Shown here one piece after another: positions 16,630 through 25,859 of a DNA stretch of 64,000 nucleotides. The notes under the pieces were generated by a model, which saw only the letters and a program-made list of their open reading frames with translations, ran no database searches and was not told the origin of the DNA. Position 1 is the first letter of the stretch. Each line of letters opens with the position of its first letter. Position numbers and translations under genes: made by a program. The DNA is taken from assembly GCF_002008165.1 (NCBI RefSeq), contig NZ_MRDM01000009.1, forward strand, positions 1-64,000, in the 5' to 3' direction. This stretch comes from Rhizobium laguerreae. Lineage in GTDB: Bacteria > Pseudomonadota > Alphaproteobacteria > Rhizobiales > Rhizobiaceae.

Positions 16630-18782
16630 GTACCACCGCTTTTCCCGATCGCGCCCGCGTCGATGCTCTTGCCAAAGTGCGGGGAGAGGCAAGATTTGCG
16701 GCCGACCTGGTGCTTCCCCGAACGCTTTACGCGATGACTGTCCCGGCCACCATCGCCAAAGGCAGCTTATCCTCGCTGCCCGTTGATGCGGCGCTCCGCG
16801 TGCCGGGCGTCGTCCGTGTCCTAACCCCTGAAGATTTTCCGGCACCTCCGCCGTTCAGCGAAGATGGTCCCCCGCCGCCGCCTCCGACCCTGGAAACAAC
16901 CATCGCCTACCGCGGCCAGCCGGTCGCGTTGGTCATCGCTGAAACGCTGGAAGCTGCGATTGAAGGCGCTGAGGTAATCCGCCCGACCTACGTGGCGGAG
17001 GCGTTTGCCTGCGTGATGGAAAGCGCCGGCGCGCGGCGTCAGCCTGCGGATGAAGTCGCATTCGGGGACGCTCCAGCAGCCCTTTCCGGTGCGGCGGCGA
17101 CGGTAGAGTCGACTTACAATTCTCCCACGCAGCATCACAACCCTCTTGAGCTCATCGCGACGGTTGCACTCTGGGAAGATGGCGCGTTGTTGATCCACGA
17201 ATCGACCCAGGCCAGTTCACTCGTCAAAGGTGCCGTCGCAGGGGCATTGCGGCTGGATCCAGCCCTCGTCCATGTGCGCGGCGCAACTACGGGCGGCAGT
17301 TTTGGGCAAAAGGCCGTGCAACGGCAGACAGCGCTTGTTGCGCGTGCCGCGATTCTGACGGGCCGGCCGGTCAAGCTCGTGCAGCCGCGGGCCCAGATAT
17401 TTCATACCGCCACCTACCGGGCTCGTACGCGGCATCAGATCCGCATAGGTGCGGACGCGGACGGAACGATTGTCGGTGTGCAGCATCACGTCGAACAGGA
17501 GCAGTCGCCAAACGGATATTTCGCTGTCCCCGAATATCACCGGGACGTAATCCGGATGTATGGCATTCGAAACTATCTGGGGACCGGCGCCGATATCCGG
17601 CTTGATCGCCAGGATTCAGGCTACATGCGCGGCACGCATCCCCAGCCTGCATTCTTCGCGTTCGAAAGTGCAATCGACGAACTTGCCCATAAGACGAACC
17701 GCGATCCGGTCGAATTTCGGTTGGCGAATGACACACGCGTTGATCCGCAGAATGGCCATCCCCTGTCCTCGAGGTTCTTGAACGAATGCTTGAAGGAAGG
17801 TGCGCGGCGCTTCGGTTGGTCGCGGCGCTCGCCGGTGCCGGGGTCGATGACCGCGGCTGACGGCAGCCTGATCGGATGGGGCATGGCCTGCGGTATCTAC
17901 CAGTCGGCGACGACACCGGCGATCGCGACGCTCAGGATCGACGCGCGCGGCCATACCCGCTTTGCCATCTCCGGTCACGAAATGGGCCAGGGCATGCGGA
18001 CGGCCATCGCGTCGGTGCTGCTTCAGGACCTGGATATCGACCCCGAAAGGCTGGAAATCGCGCTCGGTGACACGAGGGCAGCGCCACAGCACATGACCGC
18101 CGGATCCTGGGGCACCAATAGCGTCGTGCCGGCGGCCATGCAGGCGGCGCAGCGGATGCGGGCTGCCGTCGCGGACCTGCTGGACGGCCGGCAGATCTCG
18201 GGAAACCTTCACCGGAAGCTCGCAAGCATCCGCCGTCCCTTCCTGCAGGTTGAGGTGACGACCGTGGGACCGGGCCAGGATCAGGCCGCGCTGGAGACCT
18301 TGCGTCAGGGCGGCTTTGCCGTCGCCGAATCTGTTTATCCGGAATTCTCGACCTTCAGCTACAGCGCCCATTTTCTGGAGGTGCGCATCGAGCCGCGCAC
18401 CCGGCGCATTCGGGTGCCGCGCGTGGTGAGCATCGCCGACTGCGGCCGGGTGATAAGCCCGCGTACCGCGCGGAGCCAGGTGTACGGCGGTGTGATCTGG
18501 GGCTTGAGCCACGCCTTGCGCGAAGCGACTGAGATCGACCCGCGCTACGGCGGCTACCTCAATGAAGACCTGGCCGATTATGTCGTGCCCGTGAATGCCG
18601 ACATCGGCGAGATTGAGATCGGCCTGATCGACCAGCCGGACCCCCTCTCAAATCCTGCCGGGGTCAAGGGACTGGGCCAGGTCTCGATGGTGGGGATTTC
18701 GGCGGCCGTCGCCAACGCCGTCTTCCATGCGACGGGCAGACGAATACGCGAGTTGCCGATCCGCATCGAACATCTGCTTTAG
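16626..18782 (+). CDS. paoC: Molybdenum-binding subunit (PaoC-like), copy 1, catalytic Glu replaced by Gln
   Basis: A 718-residue large subunit of the xanthine-oxidase family, starting ATG 16626 inside the paoB stop. Molybdopterin-contact segments such as GGSFGQKAVQRQTALVARAA and GHEMGQGMRTAIASVL are present. At the position where the family carries its active-site base (the Glu of a GLGE/GVGE motif before the C-terminal helix), residue 685 is Gln (GVKGLGQ, codon CAG at 18678-18680). Loss of this Glu abolishes turnover in studied homologues, so this copy may be inactive or altered. A close paralogue follows ten bases downstream and retains Glu. Confidence 0.88.
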   Translation: MSTTAFPDRARVDALAKVRGEARFAADLVLPRTLYAMTVPATIAKGSLSSLPVDAALRVPGVVRVLTPEDFPAPPPFSEDGPPPPPPTLETTIAYRGQPVALVIAETLEAAIEGAEVIRPTYVAEAFACVMESAGARRQPADEVAFGDAPAALSGAAATVESTYNSPTQHHNPLELIATVALWEDGALLIHESTQASSLVKGAVAGALRLDPALVHVRGATTGGSFGQKAVQRQTALVARAAILTGRPVKLVQPRAQIFHTATYRARTRHQIRIGADADGTIVGVQHHVEQEQSPNGYFAVPEYHRDVIRMYGIRNYLGTGADIRLDRQDSGYMRGTHPQPAFFAFESAIDELAHKTNRDPVEFRLANDTRVDPQNGHPLSSRFLNECLKEGARRFGWSRRSPVPGSMTAADGSLIGWGMACGIYQSATTPAIATLRIDARGHTRFAISGHEMGQGMRTAIASVLLQDLDIDPERLEIALGDTRAAPQHMTAGSWGTNSVVPAAMQAAQRMRAAVADLLDGRQISGNLHRKLASIRRPFLQVEVTTVGPGQDQAALETLRQGGFAVAESVYPEFSTFSYSAHFLEVRIEPRTRRIRVPRVVSIADCGRVISPRTARSQVYGGVIWGLSHALREATEIDPRYGGYLNEDLADYVVPVNADIGEIEIGLIDQPDPLSNPAGVKGLGQVSMVGISAAVANAVFHATGRRIRELPIRIEHLL

Positions 18783-18792
18783 GGAGAACCTC

Positions 18793-20964
18793 ATGACCAC
18801 CACACCGTTCAAGGACCGGGCGAGAATTGACGCTGTTGACAAGGTTCGGGGCGCAACGGCCTATGCCGCCGACATTCCCGTGCCGGGAATGCTGTACGCA
18901 ATGCTCGTACCATCGTTGGTGGCCAAAGGCCGTATCGCGACCCTCCACGTCGAAGACGCCGTCAGTGTGCCGGGCGTGGTGCGTATACTGACGCCAGATG
19001 ATTTTCCGCCGCCACCGGAGCCGGTGCGCTTCCCCAACGCTGACGCGCCTCCGACCCTTCATCGAGATATCGCCTTCCGTGGCCAGCCGATCGCGCTGGT
19101 TGTCGCCGAGACGTTGGAGGCGGCGACGGAGGGAGCTGAGCGCGTGGCGGCGACATTCGAGACACAGCCGTTTGCGGCCACCAAGCGCAGCGCGCTCGCA
19201 GTCCGCGAGGAGGCGCGGCCAACCGCTTTCGGCGATGCTGAAGCCGCTCTGGCGCAAGCTACCATGACGGTGGATGTCGAATACGAATCACCAGCCCAGC
19301 ATCACAATCCGATCGAGCTGATTTCGACGACCGCTGTCTGGACGGATGGCCGGCTGACCATCTATGAAGGGACCCAGTTCGCCAGTGGGATCAAGGAGGT
19401 TGTTGCGCGGATCCTGCGGATCGACCCGGGTATTGTCGACGTTAAAAGCCCGTCGGTCGGCGGAGCATTCGGTCAAAAGGGCTGGGTACAGCAGCAAACG
19501 GCCATCATCGCCCGGGCAGCAATGTTGCTCGGACGGCCAGTCAAGCTGGTCACCCCGCGGGGGCAGATATTTCACCTTGCCAAGTTCCGGCCGAACAGCA
19601 CGCACCGCATCAGGCTTGGAGCCGATGCTGCGGGAAAAATGACGGGCGTACATTATGTCGCCGATCAGCAGCAGTCCCGCCGAGGTACCTTTCCGCCCGA
19701 TTATCATGCTGGCCCCACACGCTTGTACGGCATTCGAAACTATTATGGCGGCGGCGTGGACTACAGGATCGACACCCAACCTCCCGGGCATATGCGCGCA
19801 CCACACGAGCATCCGGCGTGCTTCGCCTTTGAATGCGCAGTTGACGAATTGGCGTATGGCCTTGGCGCGGACCCGGTCGATTTTCGCATCGCCAACGATA
19901 CCCGCGTCGATCCCCAGAACGGCCGGCCACTGTCGTCCCGTCATCTCAATGAATGCCTCAGCCGCGGCGCCCAACGTTTTGGCTGGTCGAAACGCACGCC
20001 CAAGCCCGGATCCATGCGGGCGGCGGACGGCTCGCTGGTCGGCTGGGGTGTTGCGAGCGGCATCTATCCCGCCCTGGTCACCGCAACCGTGGCGACGCTT
20101 CGCATCAGCGCAGACGGTACGACACGTTTCGCGACAACGCATCACGAATTCGGCCAGGGTATCAAGACTGCGATTGGTGCCGTACTGCTCGACGGTCTGG
20201 AGATAGACGCGGCAAAGCTCGACATTGTCCTTGGCGACACCACCGTTGCTCCCCAGCAGATCACTGCCGGGTCCTGGGGAACATTCAGCGTGGTGCCGAC
20301 TGCAGCACTCGCTGTCGAGCGGATGCGCGCCGCGATATCCGAACTGCTCGCAGGCAGGCAGTTTTCCGGAACCATTCATCAGCAGCTCGCCGCCATACGC
20401 CGCCCGTTTTTAACTGTTGACGTTTCGCTGCTCGGACCCGGTCAGGATGCTGCAGCACTGGAACGGTTGCGCAGGGGGCAATATGCGATCGCCGGTCCGA
20501 CCTTTCCCGAATTTACAGCAATGAGCTACATTGCCCATTTTGTTGAGGTCCAGGTCGAGCCGACCACCCGGCGCATCAGGATGCCGCGCGTGGTGAGTGT
20601 CGCCGATTGCGGGCGCGTGGTCAGCCCGCGCACTGCGGTCAGTCAGGTGCGTGGTGGCGTCGTGTGGGCCTTCGGCGCAGCACTTCGTGAGGCAACCGAA
20701 GTCGATCCGCGCTTCGGCGGTTTCCTTAACAATGATCTGGTGGATTACGTGGTGCCGGTGAACGCCGATATTGGGGAGATCGAGGTCGACTTCATCAATG
20801 AACCCGACCCGGTGGCAAATAGCGTAGGGGTGAAGGGACTGGGCGAGGTGGCGATGGTCGGCGCATCGGCAGCTATCGTGAATGCAATCTTTCATGCAAC
20901 CGGCAAGCGGCTGCGAAAATTGCCGGTTCGGATCGAGCATCTCCTGCAGGTTCCGATTCCATAG
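18793..20964 (+). CDS. Molybdenum-binding subunit (PaoC-like), copy 2, catalytic Glu intact
   Basis: A 723-residue paralogue of the preceding gene, alike from RARIDAVDKVRGATAYAADI to the C-terminal FHATGKRLRKLPVRIEHLL. The upstream frame reaches 18727, but ATG 18793 behind AGGGAGAA is the start. The active-site Glu is kept (GVKGLGE, Glu685, codon 20845-20847). Two large subunits with one small and one FAD subunit suggest either alternative assembly of two enzymes with different substrates, or a duplication in which the second copy took over. Confidence 0.88.
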   Translation: MTTTPFKDRARIDAVDKVRGATAYAADIPVPGMLYAMLVPSLVAKGRIATLHVEDAVSVPGVVRILTPDDFPPPPEPVRFPNADAPPTLHRDIAFRGQPIALVVAETLEAATEGAERVAATFETQPFAATKRSALAVREEARPTAFGDAEAALAQATMTVDVEYESPAQHHNPIELISTTAVWTDGRLTIYEGTQFASGIKEVVARILRIDPGIVDVKSPSVGGAFGQKGWVQQQTAIIARAAMLLGRPVKLVTPRGQIFHLAKFRPNSTHRIRLGADAAGKMTGVHYVADQQQSRRGTFPPDYHAGPTRLYGIRNYYGGGVDYRIDTQPPGHMRAPHEHPACFAFECAVDELAYGLGADPVDFRIANDTRVDPQNGRPLSSRHLNECLSRGAQRFGWSKRTPKPGSMRAADGSLVGWGVASGIYPALVTATVATLRISADGTTRFATTHHEFGQGIKTAIGAVLLDGLEIDAAKLDIVLGDTTVAPQQITAGSWGTFSVVPTAALAVERMRAAISELLAGRQFSGTIHQQLAAIRRPFLTVDVSLLGPGQDAAALERLRRGQYAIAGPTFPEFTAMSYIAHFVEVQVEPTTRRIRMPRVVSVADCGRVVSPRTAVSQVRGGVVWAFGAALREATEVDPRFGGFLNNDLVDYVVPVNADIGEIEVDFINEPDPVANSVGVKGLGEVAMVGASAAIVNAIFHATGKRLRKLPVRIEHLLQVPIP

Positions 20965-21872
20965 AGGTGGCAATAATCAAGTGGGGTCGCGGCACCAAAC
21001 GTGAAGCGGCAGCGACTGTCATATTTTTATCTAGCTCGCGTCGAAAGTGGTTGGCCCGGCCCCTTGTGCGGATAGCCGCCATCCAAACTCCAGCAATCGC
21101 CTCCTTCAGAAGCTACGGCAATCTGCCAGCTTCGATGCCTCCAGTCACATGACATGTTCGCTGTCCCGGTGTCTGTCGTGCACGCCAATGCGCCTTTGCG
21201 GCGCCTACGAGCGCATATTTAGGCGAGGGCTGGCATATCCCAAGGAGGGGGCTGCTCAACCGCCCCAAGCTGCGACGGGGATAATTCTGCTCAGACCGGA
21301 GAGGGGCCGCCGCGGAAGTATTTGCGACCTTGCCGCGGACGGTGCCTTAAATGAACTGCGAGCTGTTAGTCCGGACGGTTGGCGCCCTCATAACAGTCGC
21401 CGCTGTCGAACGGGCGACGATCATCGCGGGTGGTCTCGCCAAACACCGACTGCGCGCTCAGGCTCCCGCAAACGTATGTCAAATCTAACGAAACAGGTTG
21501 ATTTATACGCCTCTATCCGCTCGGCGAGCCCGTACGGTATCATCGGCATGGAGCACTCTGGCAGTAAAACGGCAAAGCGACTCACGGAGCCATAGGCGTT
21601 GATCATGGCCGCGAATGCAGTCGCCGGGTCGAAGGCCATAAGCTTCGCCTCGGCTCGTTGCTATGGGGATGGGGCCACCAAAGGCGTCTAGGTTCCGGAA
21701 ACGGTCTTCGGTGGCTTGGAGATCGCTGGCTGATGGGGTATCCAGCGATCTCCTTTCCGGATCTTCGAGACCGGGCAGTGGTCCTCTGATCCGATCTCGA
21801 TTGCATTCAGCCTGCGCCGTCGGGGACGGCGCTTGGCAGCTTCGGCGGCACGGGCAAGCCGGTTGCTCTCCC
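20965..21872 (+). other. Intergenic region between the paoC copies and the SDR gene
   Basis: About 900 bases. Only short frames occur, including a minus-strand one at 21421-21639 and another at 21688-21870 (RRLNAIEIGSEDHCPVSKIR). The second looks protein-like but has no start and no family I recognise. This is probably decayed DNA. Confidence 0.35.
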
Positions 21873-22724
21873 TTAGCCTAGGCCGCCGTTCGCGAATAGA
21901 TTCTGACCATCGATCCAGGCACCTTCCTGAGAGCAAAGAAGAGCAATCACGCTGGCGATGTCATCCGGCAGTCCCAGGCGACCGAGCGGCGTCTGCTCGG
22001 GAATTCCTCGGAGTGCTTCTTCTCCGTGTTGACGGAGGAGTTGCGTGTCGACTGCGCCGGGAGCTACAGAGTTGACCGAGATGTTGCGGCCGGCTAGTTC
22101 CTTCGCGAGGACGCTGGAAAAGAGCACCTGGACGCTTTTTGTGGCCGCATACGCGCCAGTTGCCGGGGGCGGCGTCTTTATGATGCTCGAACTGAGGCTG
22201 ATGATCCGGCCGCCGTCACGCGTACGCCGCGCCGCCTCGCGCAGAACGTTGAAGCTGCCTTTTACGTTGGTGGCCATCATTCGATCGAATGCCACGTCGG
22301 TCATTTGACCAAAGGGGCCGACATTCATGATCCCGGCATTGTTCACCACCACATCAACCCCGCCGAAGGCTTCGTCATTGGCATCAAAGAGCGCCTTGAC
22401 CGCCGCGGGATCAGCCACGTCCGCTTGGCGAACGATGGCGCGACCGCCAGCCGCCTCGATGTCGGCCACGACCTGGCCGGCCAGATCGCGGTTGGTGAGA
22501 TAGTTCACGGTCACGGCGTAGCCGTCCTGCGCCAGACGCTTAGCGGTAGCGGCGCCGATGCCCCGCGACGATCCGGTCACAACCGCAGCCCGACCGGCGC
22601 CAGGCAGGGTGCCGGTGCCGGCGGTGGACGTCTGCGCCGAGGCCGCGCTCGTCAGGGCGAGAGCCGCCGGCGCCGCGGCGGCGAGGGCCATGAACGTGCG
22701 GCGGGAGCTATCAGTATCGGACAT
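21873..22724 (-). CDS. Short-chain dehydrogenase with an N-terminal Tat signal
   Basis: A 283-residue classical SDR. The Rossmann motif TGSSRGIG lies at residues 50-57, NNAG follows, and the catalytic Ser and YAATK (Tyr-x3-Lys) are in place. The first 31 residues form a twin-arginine signal: SSRRTFMALAAAAPAALAL ending ASAQ. An NAD(P)-dependent enzyme in the periplasm is unusual because free nicotinamide cofactor is scarce there; Tat export allows folding with the cofactor bound. It lies next to a relic MFS gene and an AraC gene, in the order seen again at 33.6-36.3 kb. Confidence 0.88.
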   Translation of the reverse strand: MSDTDSSRRTFMALAAAAPAALALTSAASAQTSTAGTGTLPGAGRAAVVTGSSRGIGAATAKRLAQDGYAVTVNYLTNRDLAGQVVADIEAAGGRAIVRQADVADPAAVKALFDANDEAFGGVDVVVNNAGIMNVGPFGQMTDVAFDRMMATNVKGSFNVLREAARRTRDGGRIISLSSSIIKTPPPATGAYAATKSVQVLFSSVLAKELAGRNISVNSVAPGAVDTQLLRQHGEEALRGIPEQTPLGRLGLPDDIASVIALLCSQEGAWIDGQNLFANGGLG

Positions 22725-22928
22725 TTCAAAAGTCTCCTTTGTTGAGGCTGTTACAAGACTTGGTCGGCAAGGCTGCGCTGACGTCTCGCACGGTGCGCGC
22801 CACGCCCGGTTATCTGCGTGGGCGGAAATACCGTTAATGTTGTGGAAGCGGCGACGCTTTGACTTGCGTTCAGCAGGGCGAATGAGACTGGCCTGCTTCC
22901 CTGGACGCCGGTGATTTACCTATTTGAA

Positions 22929-22999
22929 CATCTATTGACCGCAAGGGAGTTTCTGTCATGCTCGGCGCACTCCTCGCTTGTTTGGCACCTTCAAGCTAG
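22929..22999 (-). pseudogene. Relic of the 5' end of an MFS gene, divergent from araC copy 1
   Basis: On the minus strand from ATG 22959 the codons read MTETPLRSID. They align with the first ten residues (MTETAASSID) of the intact transporter that starts at 35214. The DNA between it and the araC start is also similar in both places (TTCTGTCATGCT and AAGCTAGA blocks). After about ten codons the similarity ends, so the transporter has been deleted from this copy of the module. Confidence 0.6.
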
Positions 23000-23011
23000 A
23001 TGGAGTGCACC

Positions 23012-24049
23012 GTGAACAGAATGCCCGAACTCTCAAGAAACTTGCCTATTCCTACAAGTGAGGATTCCTTGCCGGATATGGATTGCGTGTTGCATTGGCC
23101 TCGCAACAAACCGGAGGCTTGCGTGTCGTCGTCGCTTCTTGCCGCGGTTACCGGCTATATCGAGGGTCAGGGTGGCGGTGAGGGCCTGTTTCCGACCCCG
23201 ATCGACGGCTTCAACATTGTCCGTTCTTGTCAGGCAATGATGATGCCGATGCGGGCGATCTACAGACCATCTCTCTGCGTCGTGATCCAGGGAGGAAAAG
23301 AGATCCTCTTTGGTGACGACATGCTGTCCTACGGCGCGATGGAGTGTCTTGTCGTAAGCGTGGAACTGCCGGCCAGCGGGCGGATCGTTGAGGCGAGCCC
23401 CGACGCGCCCTACATCGGGGTCACCATAGATCTCGACGTGACTGTGATGCGCGAGGTGGTTGAACAATTGGATGAGCCGCCTGTCCCACCTGTCAGCCAC
23501 GGCCCCTGCATGTTCGTGAGCCAGGTCGATGTACCTCTGGCGGATTGCATCCAGCGTCTTGTCAGGCTGTCCGAGACGCCGAAAGCGATCCCGATCCTCT
23601 ACCCCTCCATCGTACGCGAGATCTGCTTCTGGCTTCTGAACAGCCCGCATGGAGGCGAACTCTACAGGTTGGCGTTACCCGAATCGAATATCGAGCGGGT
23701 CGTGAAAGCCATCTCCATGCTGCACACGAACTTCGCCCAGACGCTGCATGTGGAGCATCTGGCCGAGGTCGCGCGAATGAGCCCGTCGTCGTTCCATCAG
23801 CACTTCAAGGCGCTCACCTCGATGACGCCGCTCCAGTTCCAAAAGCAGCTGCGCCTTCTCGAGGCAAGGCGACTGATGGTGGTTGAAGCTGCAAGCGTAG
23901 CAGAGGCTGCCTATCAGGTCGGCTACGAGAGCGCTTCGCAATTCAGCCGCGAATACTGCCGGATGTTTGGCGCTGCGCCGAAGCGTGACGCGATGAACCA
24001 GCAGCGCTTGAATAGCGAATATGCCAGCCGCACAGTTCGTACTGCGTAA
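23012..24049 (+). CDS. AraC family regulator, copy 1
   Basis: A 345-residue AraC regulator with the AraC_N domain (about residues 45-190, including YRPSLCVVIQGGKEILFGDD) and C-terminal helix-turn-helices (HLAEVARMSPSSFHQHF and AYQVGYESASQFSREYCRMF). The GTG at 23012 is chosen over ATG 23000 because it aligns exactly with the ATG of the paralogue at 35268 (VNRMP against MTRMP) and has GGAG in front. The two paralogues are similar over their whole length. The likely target is the neighbouring Tat-SDR. Confidence 0.88.
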   Translation: MNRMPELSRNLPIPTSEDSLPDMDCVLHWPRNKPEACVSSSLLAAVTGYIEGQGGGEGLFPTPIDGFNIVRSCQAMMMPMRAIYRPSLCVVIQGGKEILFGDDMLSYGAMECLVVSVELPASGRIVEASPDAPYIGVTIDLDVTVMREVVEQLDEPPVPPVSHGPCMFVSQVDVPLADCIQRLVRLSETPKAIPILYPSIVREICFWLLNSPHGGELYRLALPESNIERVVKAISMLHTNFAQTLHVEHLAEVARMSPSSFHQHFKALTSMTPLQFQKQLRLLEARRLMVVEAASVAEAAYQVGYESASQFSREYCRMFGAAPKRDAMNQQRLNSEYASRTVRTA

Positions 24050-24222
24050 ATCGCGCGCCGGGAAGGCGGCTTTTTACAGTCTTCGATAAGAGCGGCCTTC
24101 TCGAAAAGAAATAGTGTTCTGACGGACGTGCGGAAATCCCCGTTAGACAACGTTCCGTCGCGATGAGTTAATGAAGTCTCAAGTGTCCGAAGCGGCGAGG
24201 GGAGCGGTTGCCGGCCAGTTCG

Positions 24223-24375
24223 ATGACGGCCCCAGATATCAATCCTAAGCTATTTGATCTGCTGAAATGTCACGGCGCCAAAGCGACCTTCTTCAAAACG
24301 GCGGCGAACATCCGGGCGTATCCTAACCCGACAAGGCGCATCTCCGCAGAAGGCATGCGCTCCGTCCCCACGTGA
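24223..24375 (+). pseudogene. NodB-like polysaccharide deacetylase fragment
   Basis: The frame from 24223 reads NPKLFDLLKCHGAKATFFKT. This matches the NodB-type polysaccharide deacetylase sequence that follows the metal-binding motif. The motif FDDGP itself is visible just upstream (about 24219-24233) but one frame off. Only about 50 residues survive. It could derive from a chitooligosaccharide deacetylase or a general cell-wall deacetylase. Confidence 0.5.
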
Positions 24376-24790
24376 TCCCTAGGTGCTGGCGCGTGCGAGG
24401 GTGGATGGCGGTTGTGTGCGTCAAGTTCAGCAAAATTGAACGGTCATGGAGCTGGTCATGCGGCTTGACGCAGAGCGAGTTTCCTGTCTGTTTTCTGGAC
24501 CTAGCAGCGACCGACACTGACCGCCAGTGGCGGTTTCGGGGTGGCGGTCACGCGCAAGTGACGGGGTATGCTCGAGGCCACCGCTGCTGGAGATCCGGTA
24601 TATAAAAGAATAGGTCTCCGCCAGAACTCGCTACTTCAGCTGTTTTCCCGACCACCCGGCTAACGAATATATAGCGCGCAGACCGGAATCTCGGCAACAT
24701 CCGGGCGTGGCGAAGGTGGTAGATGCGGGCGGATGCGAACCCGCCCGCACCTACGGATTTATCGGCCTCTTCCCGCCCGTCTTTTCTTAA
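24376..24790 (+). other. Intergenic region, no gene seen
   Basis: About 415 bases between the deacetylase fragment and the LysR stop. No frame with family resemblance was found on either strand. Confidence 0.35.
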
Positions 24791-25684
24791 CTACCATCTC
24801 TGGTTACGGACGTATTCGAGGAAAGCCCGCACGGCTGCGCTCGTATGCCGCCGGCTCGGATAATACAGATACCAGCTCGGCAGTTTCTTTTTCCAGTCAC
24901 TGAGCAGCTCGATAGTTCTGCCTTGTTCGATATCATCACGGACGTAATCCTCGAACAGGTGGGCAATTCCCGATCCCGCGAGCGCGGCTTGCCGCTCTTG
25001 TTGCGCTGAACTCAGCGTCAACCGACCGTTCGGGGTGATTTCCACTTCTTCGCCGTCTCTTTTAAATTTCCACGTCACCATGGTTCCGCCGGGGAAACGG
25101 CGACGAATACAGTCGTGCTGCAAGAGATCGCGCGGCGAATCTGGTCTACCGCGCCTGCGAAGATAATCGGGCGAGGCCACGATCGCATATTGCAAGGCGG
25201 GACCGAGGGGCATGGCAATCATGTCTTGGGCGAGCTGGTTCCCGAAGCGCACGCCGGCGTCGAAACCCTGCTCCACGATATCGATGATCGCAGCATCGCT
25301 GATGATCTCGACGTTGACGTCGGGATAGATTTTCATGAACTCAAAGGCCAGAGGGCACAGAAGGTGGTCGGCGGCCGGACCCGGGGCATTGATCCGCACG
25401 GTGCCGGATGGGCGCTCGCGAAGCTGATTGAGATCGTCGATCGCTGTTCTGATGTCGGGAAGCGCCGGCCTTAGCCGCTCGAGAAGCTGCTCGCCCGCTT
25501 CCGTCGGCGCGACGCTGCGTGTCGTTCGATTCAGCAGCCGGATCCCGAGCGCTTCCTCGAGCACGCTGATCGATTGACTGATGGCGGACGACGAAACGCC
25601 CCTGCCAAGCGCGGCGGCTCTAAAGCCGCCGCAGCGCACGACGTCCTCAAAGATCTCTAAGCTGTCTAGGCGTAGCGGTCGCAT
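24791..25684 (-). CDS. LysR family transcriptional regulator
   Basis: A 297-residue LysR protein. The N-terminal winged helix is present (RLDSLEIFEDVVRCGGFRAA, SSSAISQSISVLEEALGIRLL, NRTTRSVAPTEAG), followed by a substrate-binding domain containing DIVEQGFDAGVRFG and the typical C-terminal WYLYYPSRRHTSAAVRAFLEY. The open frame extends to 25948, but ATG 25684 gives the family length. It is divergent from the MBL-fold hydrolase across about 175 bases and probably regulates the hydrolase, dioxygenase and AKR genes. Confidence 0.87.
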   Translation of the reverse strand: MRPLRLDSLEIFEDVVRCGGFRAAALGRGVSSSAISQSISVLEEALGIRLLNRTTRSVAPTEAGEQLLERLRPALPDIRTAIDDLNQLRERPSGTVRINAPGPAADHLLCPLAFEFMKIYPDVNVEIISDAAIIDIVEQGFDAGVRFGNQLAQDMIAMPLGPALQYAIVASPDYLRRRGRPDSPRDLLQHDCIRRRFPGGTMVTWKFKRDGEEVEITPNGRLTLSSAQQERQAALAGSGIAHLFEDYVRDDIEQGRTIELLSDWKKKLPSWYLYYPSRRHTSAAVRAFLEYVRNQRW

Positions 25685-25859
25685 TGCAAAGTCCTGCTTA
25701 ATAGGCTGATCCGTTTTCGTTAGCTTATCCGCACGCCCCAGCTGTGTCATCCTTGGAGAACATATAGCTAGGCGGCACCACGGATGATCGCGGCCCTTCC
25801 TGCCGACGCTTAAATCAAGAGCAGCACCTGCGAGCCGATATATCAACGGGATCAAAACT

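Noticed and set aside
17616..18512. 298-codon minus-strand frame, and the similar 19288-20379 frame
   Set aside because: Both are antisense to the two paoC copies and resemble each other only because the sense genes are paralogous.
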